From: Angiostrongylus vasorum
Taxonomy: Eukaryota; Nematoda; Chromadorea; Rhabditida; Metastrongylidae
DNA length: 64,000 nucleotides
Assembly: GCA_018806985.1 (NCBI GenBank)
Contig: JADANN010000010.1
Span: forward strand, 25,731-89,730
Direction of reading: 5' to 3'
The notes under the pieces are model-generated. The model was given only the letters and a program-made list of their open reading frames with translations, had not been told where the DNA came from and ran no database searches. Below are positions 11,761 to 24,138 of the stretch, in pieces. Position 1 is the stretch's first letter. Each line of letters opens with the position of its first letter. Both the position numbers and the translations under genes were made by a program.

Positions 11761-12345
11761 TAACCGAACAACTAATAAGCAAAGGCATAATTAAAGAGTA
11801 AAACTACTGAAGAAAGAGTTTTCGTTTAACCATAGCATTAATAATTAAGCTATGTTAGTGTTATGAAGTCTGGCAAACAAGCTTACACGAGGGTTAACAC
11901 GTGTTTTTGACTTTCGATTGTCAACGCTTAGACAACTTCGTCGCCTTCAGAACCTGGGCACATTGTTCTACATTCCCATTCGGTGAATACTGAGAAATCC
12001 TAATATCAAATTGGTTAAGAATCTAAAAAATACCTAAAAATATAAAAAAAAATAAAAAAAAATCTTCTCGAAGTCATTAGTCGTCTTCCTTTCTTAAAAA
12101 GTGAGCCCACTCACATCTTAAGTGGATCCTAGTCCACCTTCTATACCAAAAGCCGATCCTTGGAGAGTCGAGCTAGAGAATTCCGAGATTTCGTGGTTCT
12201 CATGCGTTCCTAGATAAGTATGGCACCAATTTTCCGACACCGAAGAAACGGGAGGCTTAGTTGGCCTAGCGTCTAGTAGAAGCAGAGATTTGAGCGAATT
12301 AGATGACATCACTACTTTTGCGCCTACCAATTGTCTGTCCATAAA

Positions 12346-12595
12346 AGGATAATTGATAAAGTTCTCTGCATTGAACAAACATTGAGGGATGCGCAATGCA
12401 CTCGACTTCAGTAGGCATCGTTAGAGGTAAATGAATGCATATCTGATCCGTATAATTACTTCTGCTGGCCTAACCATATAACGACCCAGTACTGCTATCA
12501 CTCCAGACAGATATGGTACTAATGTTCCGACTCCAGAGGAATGGAGGGCACGGTGAGCCTGGGACGCGAAAACGAAACCATGAATATTGTAAGAA
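12346..12595 (-). repeat. SINE-A copy, head truncated
   Basis: The minus-strand body and tail are clear (core around 12,500-12,560). The tRNA-like head beyond the B-box region is lost or too diverged to recognise. Confidence 0.65.
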
Positions 12596-12822
12596 ACCTC
12601 TGATCCAATTCTCTATTCGAGGTTGCGACTCTTCCAACATACAACGACATTCGTAACGGAGACGAAAAAAACCCCTAAGCAGCAATCCATGCGAAAAAGT
12701 TCAAATATATTCGTGGACGGGGGATGCGAGGAAACGAATCGAACGCAAGGGGAGCTGGGATCCTCATTGTATTGATATTGTCCTTATCGCAATGTTTAAT
12801 TTACGCCAATTTGTGCTTTCTA

Positions 12823-12999
12823 GACCGTTGCCATTGACAGGTGATTGCTAATAGTACCGCTGGGATTGAGAAAAAAAACTGGCCGAGAAAAAGGCAAAGC
12901 AAGGGCCCCGGTAGTGCAGTAGATAACACGCGAGCCCGGAAAGGTTTCGTAGCTCACATGGGGGTTCTCACCTTTGCAAATGTCTCAGCATCATTGTGA
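12823..12999 (+). repeat. SINE-D copy (tRNA-like), diverged
   Basis: It shares with 13,584 and 23,430 the order TGACAGGTGATTGCTAAT, then a tRNA-like segment (GTAGTGCAGTAGATAACACG and GTTTCGTAGCTC), then GCAAATGTCTCAGCATCAT. It lies directly upstream of a SINE-A copy. Confidence 0.6.
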
Positions 13000-13032
13000 T
13001 TGTTTTTATTATTTTTATTATTCTTGTGTTTA

Positions 13033-13313
13033 GGGCGCGTGTGAAGCAGTGGTCGGAGGTGCCCCGCAACACACACATGGAATCGATCTCCGCGCTCATG
13101 GCCCACCACGCCTTCCATACCTCCAGGGTCGGCAAATTGGTACCAGACTTGTGTAGGAGTATAGCAGCACTGGCTCGATACATCGGCAGGCTGCCCGAGT
13201 CACTGCAAAGGCCAGATATGCGTCCTATCACCTCCAAACTATGCTTAATGAAGTCGAATGCATGGCGCATCCCTCAGGGATTGATCAACGAAGAAGCCTT
13301 ATTCTTTATCCTT
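13033..13313 (+). repeat. SINE-A copy, well preserved
   Basis: A tRNA-like head (GAAGCAGTGGTCGGAG near 13,043, A-box position; GGAATCGATCTCC near 13,080, B-box position) is followed by the shared core with TCCAGGGTCGGCAAATTGG, a family-specific body and a CTTTATCCTTT-type tail. The 146-residue open frame across it (12,996-13,436) is non-coding repeat sequence. Confidence 0.85.
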
Positions 13314-13453
13314 TCGTTGCTGTGTTCGTGGTTATATTCTTTCACAACTGCATCTGTATTAATCTCTTCAACCTTCAATTGTCCTCAACAGGGTTACGCA
13401 TGTAAACGCATCAGGATGTTCTATGGGTCCTTCTAAATGATTGATACACATTG

Positions 13454-13539
13454 GGTGACCTCTAACGATGCTTGATGAAGTCGAATGCATGCGTATCCCT
13501 CAAGTGCTGATGAGTGTCGAACGATTTATCCTTTATTTT
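13454..13539 (+). repeat. SINE-A 3' fragment
   Basis: Matches only the last 85 bases of the family (AACGATGCTTGATGAAGTCG to the TTTATCCTTTAT tail). Confidence 0.6.
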
Positions 13540-13583
13540 AGCTTCTTATTTACTGCTTACTCTTTTTTAACGGCAGTGTATAG

Positions 13584-13770
13584 AGATCAATCCCGCTGAC
13601 GGGTGATTGCTGATGGCAAAAGATCAATAGAACTAGCTGAGAGAGAGGCGAAACGAAGGACCCGCATGGTGTGGTGGTGAGCGCGCTACTCCCCGGAAAG
13701 GACAATAGCGAGTTCGTTCCCCACCGTAGACACCGGTGGTCCGGAGTTTTGCAAATATCTCAGCATCATT
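13584..13770 (+). repeat. SINE-D copy, best preserved
   Basis: Contains GAAACGAAGGACCCGCATGG, then GTGTGGTGGTGAGCGCGCTA (A-box-like) and GAGTTCGTTCCCCACC (B-box-like), then GTCCGGAGTTTTGCAAATAT. The head could be tRNA-derived. The copy at 23,430 matches over its whole length. Confidence 0.7.
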
Positions 13771-14402
13771 AAAGACTTATTCTTTATCCTCTATATCCTC
13801 TGCGTGACACAATAGACTTTGCTTTTTATTCTACTCCTCAAAGAATAAGTGATGCAGTAAGCTGTGACTTTGGCAACAATCCCCGAGGTTATGTGCTCTT
13901 AGCTTGCTCTCCTTGTTGGTTTAGCGGCGGGAACAAATTTTACCCGATAAATCAAACCAAAGAGGAGGTCTAATGAACAGTGTCCATTATCCACATTAGC
14001 AATCAATAAGAATTTCCCGATCAGCCACCAGATGACTCAACTCAACACCAACAATAACACGGCCGCAGTACAGTGAAACACACTTTTTTAGCAGAGTAAA
14101 TGCAGCCTCCTATAGAATGCTTTCTTAGAAAGAAGGCTCCATCTACTGAATAAGCTGTGTTTCAATTCAATTCAAAAAGAACTTCTCGTTTTTTGGTACT
14201 TGTTCATCTGAAATGTAACAAAAAACTATCCAAATAATTCCTTCCTCAGCTGCCCTCATATAGATGAGAACAATGAATTTGGAGAAAAAAAAATGAAAAT
14301 TGAAAAAAAGTTTTTCCTGCCTTTCTAAACTTGGAAGCATTTTTCCTGCTTGAAAATTCAAATCGAAAAGTCTGCTCAGTATTTTCATTCCCATGTTCGT
14401 AT

Positions 14403-14758
14403 GCCCCTCCCAACGGTTTATCGCCTCATCGTGGCTGGGAGGTGTTCCTGGATGTCGGACTGCGTTGTACAGCGGGGGAGTTCGTCCCCTGGCAGGGTCC
14501 CCCCAAGCTGAGGAGTCCAGCGTTTTCATCAGGAAGTCTAGCTAAAAGCAAAGCAATACCAGGATCCACCATCGTCCCGGTATCCAACTAGTCGCATGGC
14601 GGCAGACAACCCTCTGATCCACAAGGTCGCCATGTCTGCGATGCTGACGACCTAGGGCGGACTTTGGCCAGGCTGTTATCAGGATTCCAGGGAACCGGTG
14701 ATTACGCTAGGGCCCGCACAACTAGTGGGACGGGCCGTTCAAGTATCAAGTAAGTATT
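14403..14758 (-). repeat. Repeat C copy
   Basis: Reverse complement of the family, full length, beginning with CTCCCAACGGTTTATCGCC and ending with ACGGGCCGTTCAAGTATCAA on the plus strand. Confidence 0.8.
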
Positions 14759-14759
14759 C

Positions 14760-17170
14760 GTATGCCACTCAGATGTTATACTTAACTCGAGAAATGCTGC
14801 ATTTTGCACGTAGTAGTTTACAGAAAAGCTGTTAATTTTTTTGAATTTGACTGTTGACAGTTAAAGATCGTGATGGAAAGAGGTCCGGTCGTTCCAAGCG
14901 AGCTACTTGCCGATGATTACTACATTACTTTTTTTCCCGTTGGATCAAAAAAGCGAGCTGGACCTAGCATCACCTGTCGTCCAAATATGAATATAACCCG
15001 ACAAGGCGTCTTTAGGAGCAGTTGATCTCTCCTTCATTTTTGATCATCATGAAGACCATGACTATTGTACGGGATGGGTAGAAACAAAAAATATCAGAAA
15101 CTGCTCCATATGCCTTGTAAAACTGTGTTGTGAAAACTGGCTGCTCCCCATTACTGGCGAACGAGATTTTTTTCCTCGCTCTCACACCATACAAAAATTG
15201 GAAGTACACGAAACAAATATAGAATAGGAAATATCTATAGCACGAGAAAAAACAGACGACATCTAGCGAATGTGTTAAGCAGGCCGCAACTACATTTTCA
15301 TCAACAAAGTTGGCACCAGTAACGAACCGGTTTTCATGATCAAATCATTTTTTTTCAAAAAAAGCCGCCAGCGTTTTACTTCCCAACCTTGCGAGGTCCG
15401 CTCACCAGCTACCACTAACTATACCATAGTTTAAAAAATTAGTTGTCTCACTGAGTTACTAAGGGCAACGTCAAACACTAGAAATGCAAGAAGCACCTCC
15501 TTCTTCGAATATTTGCACATCTAGGAGCTTTAACTACGCTGTTCTCTCTACAACTATCAACTGTAGTTGTCATAACCACCGTTCACATGAATCATTTCAG
15601 TTCGCTGATCCAAAACTTCGGAAGTTGAGTTCTTAAGGGCAGTTCTGTACTCAAAATGAGAAAAGCGCTTATTCCTTTGTTCAATACCGTTGTCGACAAT
15701 GAACACCTTTTTCGCTGTATTGAAACAGTGCAGCAAGTCCAAGGCGTGGCAGTTCCCATCACATTAACGGTTCTATTTTCTGGAATCTTGTCAATACAAG
15801 CAATTAGTATTTGCTATCAGCAGTCTTGTGATATCGTTTCCTATTGCGTCTGTGCTCAGAATGTTTTCGGCTAGCAAAGAACTGTGTATTGAGTTAGAGA
15901 AAATCATAGTTAGTCCAAATTTCACTTATTGGATTTTCTCTGGATTGGTGTTGTATGGTACGCGACGTGGCTGCAACAAAGTATCTTTTTTCGTATTCCA
16001 CGTGTTTTCGCCACACTTCACTTTTCTGCACCTATCGATCTACTTCATGACCAGCCTCGTGATCAAATTCGCCGAGTCTTCCCTTGTGATCACAGAGGTA
16101 GCCCCATACCACTCGTTTGACGCGTTTTTGAAATGGGGACCGAGACAAGACTGCTAGCATTTCGGCTTGGCTTAGGGCTTTGAATCACTTTTTACAAGGC
16201 CCCACAGAAGGCACGTTAGTAGAAATAAATACTGGGAAGTGCTCGGAGTTTTAAATAAAGCACTAATCAAAAAGTAACGCTTAGTAAACGGTGTATCCTC
16301 CGTATGTCTTCCTAATTAATGAAGTCTTTTTTTAAGTGAACTAGTTGGAGGAAGGAAATTCGTCAGTCCTACGGAATGATCCCCAAAATGTCACCTTTTC
16401 TAACGGCAGGCAATAAATTTTTTCTCAAAATAACTTGAAATCTAGCGAGCTCTTTATCTATGCACTCCGAGTATTTTAGTTGTCTTGGGTCCACTTCTCT
16501 TGGCATCGAACGGTTCCTGCTCTTGGTGAGATCATGTGCTTCTGTTGCTGTTTTCGATTTTGTGTATAACCGGTGCCCTTTCCAAAGTTATACTTCGAAA
16601 TAAATGGGAGAAATTAGGCGATATCATCAGAACTCAGTCGTTTCTACTTTTGCGCAATGGCTGCCTTGGCCTATGATGAAAACAGGTTTTTCACCAAATT
16701 GTTGGTGAACTCACAGTGTTTCCGTGGATCTTTCCTCTCGTCCCCGTCTCTTCACCAGGCTTACCATCATTTCTTCATTCGTGGCTGGCGACTCGCATTT
16801 CATCGTCTACGCAATTTCCACTGCGTTAATAGTTGTAGTACCATCGACGATAAGTGTGACCAAACAGTTTCATTCGATTACCGTTTGTCTCCTTTATCAG
16901 AGAGCTTATCTTATAGCTTATCGAAGAATTTATGCATGTTATCCGATTTCTTTCACACTCAAAGTCTTCCGCTTATGCATGGGTACAGGCTGCATTGAGT
17001 TCACATAGGTGAGAAATGAACCTATTTCAGGTTATAAAGCAATTCTACGTTATGAAAAAAGCCAGAGCTCAACTATGAATTTTTTGTATTTGATCTAAAA
17101 TTGTTTGAGAGTTTTGCGTGCCTACGCTTTAAATTCTTCAGCGAAGATGGTCATCTACTTCGTAATCCAC
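14760..17170. other. Gene-poor stretch
   Basis: Short open frames occur at 15,557-15,742 (minus) and 15,656-16,157 (plus), overlapping in opposite directions. Neither has convincing splice sites on both sides or a recognisable motif. No repeat family of the window is present. Confidence 0.35.
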
Positions 17171-17177
17171 CGCAGTA

Positions 17178-17700
17178 ATCGAAAGAAAACTGGCTTCCTT
17201 TACTGAACGTTCAAACTAGTTTATCCGAAAACAACCAAATCAACGAGTGGTCCGGAAGGTCGAGTAATAAAAACATACTGGTTGATAATCTCTCCATTCG
17301 TCCTTTACACACTAAGAACGCCTTCATGAGAAACACTTTTCGAGCAGCCGCTAAAGTGTGTTCAGGAAACAAGCAAGAAAAGAAATGAATTAACCTGGCG
17401 TCCAAAATAGCCACTTCTAGTACTGAGCACTACCCTTGGGATAGGTTTAGAAGTAAAACCAAGCCACTGAGTGAAATGCATGGTGAAAATAAGATTTGTT
17501 TAACTTTTACACTAATCGTAGGCACAAAGCTGACGGATACGAAGAATCGATCTAGAGAAAACACTAGTAGTAATTGAACTACGACCGAACCCTCTACGTT
17601 GCCAGCTACTTCGCAACCGCATATGTACGGCGCAAAGTCGAAACGGTGATTGCAGGAGTTTTGGTGTAGTGTATGTATTCTGTTGCGATGTGTACGGGAC
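17178..17700 (+). mobile_element. PLE relic (thumb and linker to start of GIY-YIG)
   Basis: Starts with a segment matching the PLE at 2,500 (GAAAGAAAACTGGCTTC). With frame changes it translates to pieces aligned with NMFRTATNVC, NLARQIA and ISNGYETVARDR of the 3-kb element, ending at the linker before the nuclease (AACGGTGATTGCAGGAG). It is fully degraded. Confidence 0.65.
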
Positions 17701-17774
17701 AAATAATTTGAACAAACAGCTAGAATACGCTAGATGCCAACATATTTACTTGGACGACCCTCCCTCACCATTCT

Positions 17775-18620
17775 TGCGAATGCTAGCTCATTCTCCATTG
17801 GCTTCTTTGCTTCGTAATGGTCGCCCATGGTGATGGATTGAATAGAGCATGGTGACCACTGGAAGTTTCACACGTTTCACACCGCGATATGCAGGAGAAC
17901 TGTAGCTGAGAGTAAAGCTGATCGACTCCAGTTACCAACATGTTCGCCCAACGGGCAAGTGGTCATCATAGGGTAGCCTTCATTTCCGTAGTGTCCAATC
18001 CACAGTTCCTTTCGTCCGCCTGTCGTCTGTTCTTCACACTATTTGTACGTCCCTTCTATGCTTCGATATCGGTACGAGTTTTCCTGGATCTCGAATATGA
18101 GATTGATTTCGAATGTAAGAGATTCGCGTCTTCGCTATATGTTGTGAGTGCTGATTAAATTTCCGAAGACATCGTTCAAGCTCTTTGTTGTAGTGCTCAG
18201 AATTCTTGAGGTATTTTAAGTACCGGATCTTCGTCCTGTTTATGCGCAGTCCAGCCGCTTAACACTCTTCGTTGAGCTCAATGACCATCGTCTCTGCTTC
18301 GTTAGTACTTCTTGATAAGACGACGTTGCTGCCCGCGAAGAAATATTTGGTAGGAATTTCCTATGAAAAAAGGATCCCTTTCTCATCCTAGTCGAGTGAC
18401 TTCATTATCTACTGCAGTGCGGCACTAAACAGTTTCGGGAATTTGTGATACCATATGAAACCCCTTTCTTTACAGGCATGGTAATAGGTCATTGGAATAG
18501 CGGTATTACCATAGTTCAGTTCCGATAGCAGTTACACAGACTTCTTATGTAGAACGGGTGCACTCCTTGCTCGACGATCGCTGATAAGATCGCATTGGTT
18601 TAGACGTTGTGAAACGTTTT
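17775..18620 (-). mobile_element. RTE-type LINE relic (RT to C-terminus)
   Basis: On the minus strand near 18,300-18,200 it reads NEAETMVIELNEEC, then a stop, then AAGLRINRTKIRYLKYL. This is the segment after the FADDIVL box in RTE reverse transcriptases. The C-terminal part at 17,780-18,060 aligns with the relic at 6.24-7.26 kb. Confidence 0.65.
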
Positions 18621-21050
18621 CTATTGGCTGAACCACAGGATATTGATGCAAGTTCAAAATAGTACTTTAAGGTGTGGTGCATACACTTTGTTTTGGAGAT
18701 GTTCTCGTTTTCCGAAACCTGGAACCAACCTTCTGTACAATTCAAATTGAAGAAGGAAGCTAAATCCTCGTCCTGAAAGAAGATTTTGCTTCCGCAGTCA
18801 GCTGTAAGTTTTATTTGGAGTACACCATTAAGTTAATGTTTCAGTACCAAATAAGACGTGCAGTATTTCTCCCAAGCGGACGCAGCCTTGCTGCCTCCTC
18901 AGTCATCAAACTACTCTCGTCCTTCGGCGAAAAACAGAACAAGGTCTTCAAAATCATCAGGCTCATTTACTATAGGATATCATTTCTCGATAGGTGGAAG
19001 AGGGCGAAGACAAAGTAGTTTGTTGTGCTGTTTCTGACTATAAGCCTAAAAAGTACTTGAATGTAATGGAAAACAAAAAGAAGTATTACCATATATACAG
19101 TAAAAGCAGGCATCACTTCATCTTTTATATCTCCATACTCGGAGTGAGGATTTTGATCACTGTTGTTCGTTGATAATGTGTAAAATGTTATACACTCTAA
19201 TTAACGTACAGAAATCACGCTTAAAGAAGCATACGGGTCATCTCTTTCTCCTAACGAGTTGTTCACCAGAAATTATTGCTCGGATCTTAAACCCTCTAAA
19301 AAAGCGAAGGTTTAAGAGAAAGACTTCTCTTGAAGAGATGTGGCATTTGTTCCATTGGATAGGCAAGTTGGATACACAACACTAGGGAATCTAGTCACAA
19401 ATATCGAGATGACTGTGAGGATTAAACAGCTAAATAAGGACTGTTTGCACTCAAGAATGTTAATGCAGTGGCAGATGGTCCTAACACAAGTGCCAGAAAT
19501 AGAACCGAACTCTACGAGACTTCAGTACTCCATACAGAAAGAAAGTTTACACTGTGAGACTTGTGTTCACTTATATACAGTGAGAACACAAGGCAAACGT
19601 TTATGGGTGGTAAAGGCTATTTTAATTCAACCAGGTCGCATCGTGGAGTAGCACAAATGACTAACGTATTATAGGATGCGGTATAAATGACCACCCGGAT
19701 TCTTCCCATGCTGAACAACCAGTATATAACTTCTGCACGGAAAAGCCACTAACATCTATACGAATTTAGATTTATGGAAATACATACGACCCCATAAATT
19801 CCACCCAACCTTCGCATCGACTTCGCCAAATCACACGAATGAAGAGGTCAACGATCCCCTACCATGAACAGGTCTAACCCAGGTCAACCACACAAGCTAA
19901 CATAATGCAAGACTCCCATAGAAAAGCTCTACGGGCTAGTTGCGAACAGGCACTTAGTTAACCACTAAGACAAAAAGGCTTCGTAATGAAAATGTAAAGC
20001 TATCGATTTTCGCTTGATCGACTGAGCATTCCATCCATTGAACAACTCTGGTGGGCGAAACAGACGAAAGGGAACTTCACAAGTACGCGCCAAATCTACT
20101 CGACGGTCAGCAAAAATACAAGTAATAGCCAATGATTTCTTGCTCCGAGAGAAACACACCCGACTACTTTTCGTGCTATCTAACACGCAGCCTCGCGACG
20201 GATAGCGGGTTAAATGCTGATCAAAAAAGACCTTGTAATTCCCGGAAACAAAGAAGGATTCGGTGAATGGACTCCCTTTTTCCCCCTTTGCCGGATGGAA
20301 ATAAAGGTTTCGTTAGGCTTCTGTATACGGCGAGTCCATTTGGAAAAAAGCCTGCAACAAAATGAAAGGAAGGGATATGAGAGGTGGTTAGGGAAAGCCC
20401 TTCGACAAACAACTAGCCGTCCACTCTAGAAAAGCACGACGAGCTGACTGCGACCTCGTCCAACCCTTACGACACATCTCGAAGTATTCTCCACATGTGA
20501 AAGCGTCAAAAAACAGAAAATATATTAGACCTCAATCGCCTTACACCAAAACAGCATTCAACATGGCAACGCTGAGTGCGACGAGTACGAGAAGGTACTA
20601 AAACAATAAGGCCATTAAGGGATGCCTAAATTCTTTTAGGAAAAGAACTACAGTAATTACAGCACACGCACGTTAGCATCTAAATCTTCCCACGGACCTG
20701 ATAATGTACACTAGTAGGACTAAGGTATAATGTCATCGGAGCGCTCCAATCAAAAAAACACTGCCCCTCAAACGCCGTTAGTGACACAGGAGCAGAATTC
20801 TTCCCTAAAGTATGCGATGTCAAAGGGCCCGACAGCATCGATGTCTTTGCCAATATAAGCTTGGTCATGAATATCGATCTCGTCCATTAACTAATGATCC
20901 GAATCGGGAACAGTCCAAAAAAATGTGGATAAATACCGGTTTTGACAATATTCGTCGTCTACTATCTAAAATGAAGCTACGACAAAAGATTAGGTAGGAA
21001 CACTGCGTATGTGTCTTAGGAAGTTCATAAAGAACCTCAAACACTTTTAA
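18621..21050. other. Gene-poor stretch
   Basis: An open frame at 19,340-19,651 (plus, 103 codons) with YSIQKESLHCETCVHLY has no splice context or recognised motif. It may be retroelement residue. Nothing else is supported. Confidence 0.35.
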
Positions 21051-21061
21051 TAACATTAAAT

Positions 21062-22045
21062 TTGGTGACTTCAGCGCTATAACAGGGTCAAGGAAGTTGA
21101 AAGGTTTCGTCGAGACAAGTCAGTAGGCGTCTTGATTCATCAATATCATAAGGAGTAATCCTCTGTAACACTGGATTCGAAGAGTTGTCCGCTTTAAGTA
21201 CGCCTGAGTCTTCTAAAAGAGAGTACTTTGATGCAAGCGGCAGTGATTAGTTTCTTGAAAACCTGTGCACAGAAGAGACAAAGGACCACAAGAAGCGGAA
21301 AGTGTCAGTAGTGTCTTAAGCTGGAAAGGTCAGGAAAAACACACGCGACGCCATCGAAAATTCGTCTATAGCAAGATCACGATCTGACACGTGATGGGAT
21401 AATCAGTGGATCAGGAAGGACAGTGCAGAAGATTGCCAACAAGTTCCAGTTCGACTTTATCTGCAGCCATAACCATATAAATTCAAATCAGATGTCCCTT
21501 CCGAACTCCAAAATGCCTTATCTTTCGTGATGAGTTGTGCAGTAGCAGTTAGGAAATGATCAGACCCAAGTAACACACTCACACGGTTATTCACCAAAAA
21601 TTTGCCCGCATGGGACGTTCTTAGAGCATTAAATATTAGGAGGGCCCACTTATTTCACGAACAAAACGCGCGCGATACTGGTAACTACTGTCAAAACTGC
21701 ATGCTCATTGCCATCTATTCGCTCTACATCCGCATAAATCTCAATAAAATTAACAGAACAGTGGACTAAGAACGATCAGCGGGAAAAGTACAGTAGGTTA
21801 ACAGGGGAGTAAATGCGATTTTCTAATGATATCGTTTTTGTAATGTCAATCAATAGACGGGCAGAACGACAGTTTCCCGATTTTGAAAGTGCTTGCTTCG
21901 CCCACGTGTACCTTCGTTCGAGAAGTGAACATGACGATGGACATGGCTCAAGAGCTCAGCATGAAGAAGGGAGTGGGCTAGATGGTTCCATGAATATCAT
22001 GGATGTAGTGAAGCAGACAAAAAAAAACCCAACACCCTGAAAAGG
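21062..22045 (+). mobile_element. RTE-type LINE relic with internal losses
   Basis: GDFSAITGSRK at 21,063 matches the [10 protein letters not shown] box of the endonuclease. At 21,813 MRFSNDIVFVMS matches the RT motif LRFADDIVL-S. At 21,905-22,020 HVYLR-REVNM and a final MDVVKQTK match the V-YLGREVNM and EDVVK-TK segments of the element at 51.7-54.8 kb. Stops and frameshifts are numerous. Confidence 0.65.
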
Positions 22046-22322
22046 AAGGCTCAAACAACCAAAAGCAGAAATACTCGTCTGGGTGACAATATTACCTCAT
22101 CAGATATAAGGTAATTTATAAATACGTTCAAAAATATGATAACAAAAAGCACGGACCGTATACCATCGAAATTTACATAGAAAGTTATTGAATTATCAAA
22201 CAACAATTTTGAACAAACAAGAGAATTAGGAATTTGTTGGCAGTAAAGGATGCCAAATATTTCCCAACGTCACCATAGTGATTATATGCGAAGCGAGCGA
22301 AGGATGCATTGTATGAAGGAGA

Positions 22323-22592
22323 AAGGATAAAGCTCCCAGCGTTGATCAATCCATGAAGGATGCATCATGCATTCGACTTCAATAACTATCGTTTGGACGT
22401 AACTGAATACATATCTGGCCTTTACAATGACTCGCGGTGGCCTACCGATGTATCGAGCCAGTGCTGTTAAGCTCCCAGACAAGTCTGGTACCTGCCGACC
22501 CCGGAGGGATGTAGGGATTTGTGGGCCATGGGAGCAGCAATCGATCCAATGTGTATTGTAGGGCGCCTCCAACCACTACGCCACACATGCTC
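22323..22592 (-). repeat. SINE-A copy
   Basis: Full-length minus-strand copy. The core includes GACCCCGGAGGGATGTAGGG near 22,500, the B-box region AGCAATCGATCC is near 22,535, and the A-box region ends at 22,590. Confidence 0.8.
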
Positions 22593-22761
22593 TGTATAAC
22601 GTATAAAATGAGAAATCACTACAACTATGCATACAAAGGATAAAGAGGAATAAGTGGATAAGATGGGAGAAAAAGGAATGAAACTGAATGTTGGAAGATA
22701 ATACACGCCATTCACTTGTTCAAACCGCTGTTTAGTACTGACAAAATACGAAAAATAACAC

Positions 22762-22872
22762 GACGCGCAGTAAATCTGCGGCCTCTCAGAAGCGACAATT
22801 TTAGTGATGTTGTCGCGAAATAAGGGATAAAGCATAGCGTTCGCATGTTCGAGATGCAGCTTCATCAAACAT
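22762..22872 (-). CDS. Candidate exon of the 23.7-27.6 kb minus-strand gene
   Basis: The acceptor CTGCTAATTTCAG (minus strand) precedes an open 111-base exon ending at a gtgtta donor. The peptide includes KLHLEHANAMLYPLFRDN and TKIVASERPQIY. It lies just downstream, in transcriptional order, of the well-supported exons at 23.7-24.1 kb and is similarly helix-rich. The phase does not join exon 23,707-23,791 directly, so at least one exon would be missing between them. Confidence 0.4.
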
Positions 22873-23429
22873 CTGAAATTAGCAGAAACTATGTTGCACA
22901 CTGATCATATAAATGTAACCATACACATATAGATAAGGTAGTAAAACACCACAACCTGGCTGACTTGAAAAAGGAAGGAATGATGGGACCACCATCGAAG
23001 CAAGCGGACTGGAGCTATACACTTGTTGTAGCACTCCTTGTAAACAAGTCAGAGCTTGGCGAAGCTGGAATTAGAACACAACTAGCCAGCAGCATATATA
23101 TACTTGCAAGTGGAAAATGATAGCATAAATATGTGTGCGTATATAAGTGTATATACACATATACATGTATAAATAGTGTATGAGCTCACAAGGGAGAAAA
23201 ATCCTAATGAGTAATTACGAACCAAATACGAAAAAAGAATGCCACATTTCACTAGAGTACAACATAAACGGTACGTGTAGACCTTCGTTTTAAATTAAAC
23301 TTATGTTTTGGACTCAAAATTCAAGAAAAATTTCAAACGAATACTCCGGACCGCAGGTCTAAAAAGTAAGCACTGTGAAGTCAACTAGAGCTTCACCTTA
23401 ACATGGTTCAATTCCGATGTGGGCTGCCC

Positions 23430-23618
23430 AGATCAAACCCGTTGACGGATGATGGCTGACGGCACTGATCGATAGAATTAACTGAGAGAGAGCCGAAACG
23501 AAGGACCCACATGGTTTGGTGGTGAACGCGTTACTTCCCGTTAAGGACAATAGCGCGTTCGTTTCCCACCGCAGACACCTGCGGTCCGGAGTTTTGCAAA
23601 TATCTCAGCAATATTGTG
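23430..23618 (+). repeat. SINE-D copy
   Basis: Matches 13,584-13,770 along its length, including ACGAAGGACCCACATGG, CGCGTTCGTTTCCCACCG and GTCCGGAGTTTTGCAAATAT. It sits in an intron of the minus-strand gene. Confidence 0.75.
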
Positions 23619-23706
23619 GTTGTATTCCGCTTAATACCCTGCCATAAAAATTATAGAAGGCAGAAAATAAAAAGTAAACATTAACGAATACTGTTGCAAA
23701 AAATAC

Positions 23707-24138
23707 CTCAGTCAATGATGAATTAAAACCATTTGGTGGAGCAACGTCAAGGAAATTAAAAGAAATAAAGAATGATACACTCTCAAGTGACCTAAAAGAA
23801 AAATAAAGTCAAACACTAAGATCGTCAACAAGATTGTCTAAAAATGTAAAAAGTGCTAAGAACAAAGTACCATTCCACACTATGAACCTGTTCGATAGCT
23901 GGTCCGGCAGCCAACTGCACCAACTCGACTCTAAGATTTTCATCGTCGACTATATTCGACAATAGGGCCAAAACCTAGAAATAAATCACGACCTTGCGAG
24001 AAAAAATTAACTGTAGGTAAATTCTAGAAAAAGCACAGAGATGAAGTCATAATAACCTGAAGCAGATGAGCCATTTGCATGTTTGTCACGACAACCACTG
24101 ACTTCGGTAGACAAGGAAACCACGTCTGTAGCCTCTTC
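23707..24138 (-). CDS. Three in-phase exons of a large helical-repeat-like protein gene
   Basis: In transcriptional order the exons are 24,138-24,057 (acceptor GATTTAG, donor gttatt), 23,974-23,871 (TTTCTAG, gtactt) and 23,791-23,707 (TTCTTTTAG, gtattt). The phases fit exactly: CAG|GTT between the first two and TG|G completing a Trp codon between the last two. The joined peptide has no stop and includes VVVVTNMQMAHLLQ, VLALLSNIVDDENLRVEL and FFISFNFLDVAPPN. The alternation of hydrophobic helices suggests HEAT or armadillo-type repeats, but this is inference and no family is recognised. Three exons fitting in phase by chance is unlikely, so this is among the best-supported host coding in the window. 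Confidence 0.7.

Noticed and set aside
12996..13436. 146-codon plus-strand open frame
   Set aside because: It lies on a SINE-A copy, and the same frame is broken in the other copies, so it is chance openness of a repeat.
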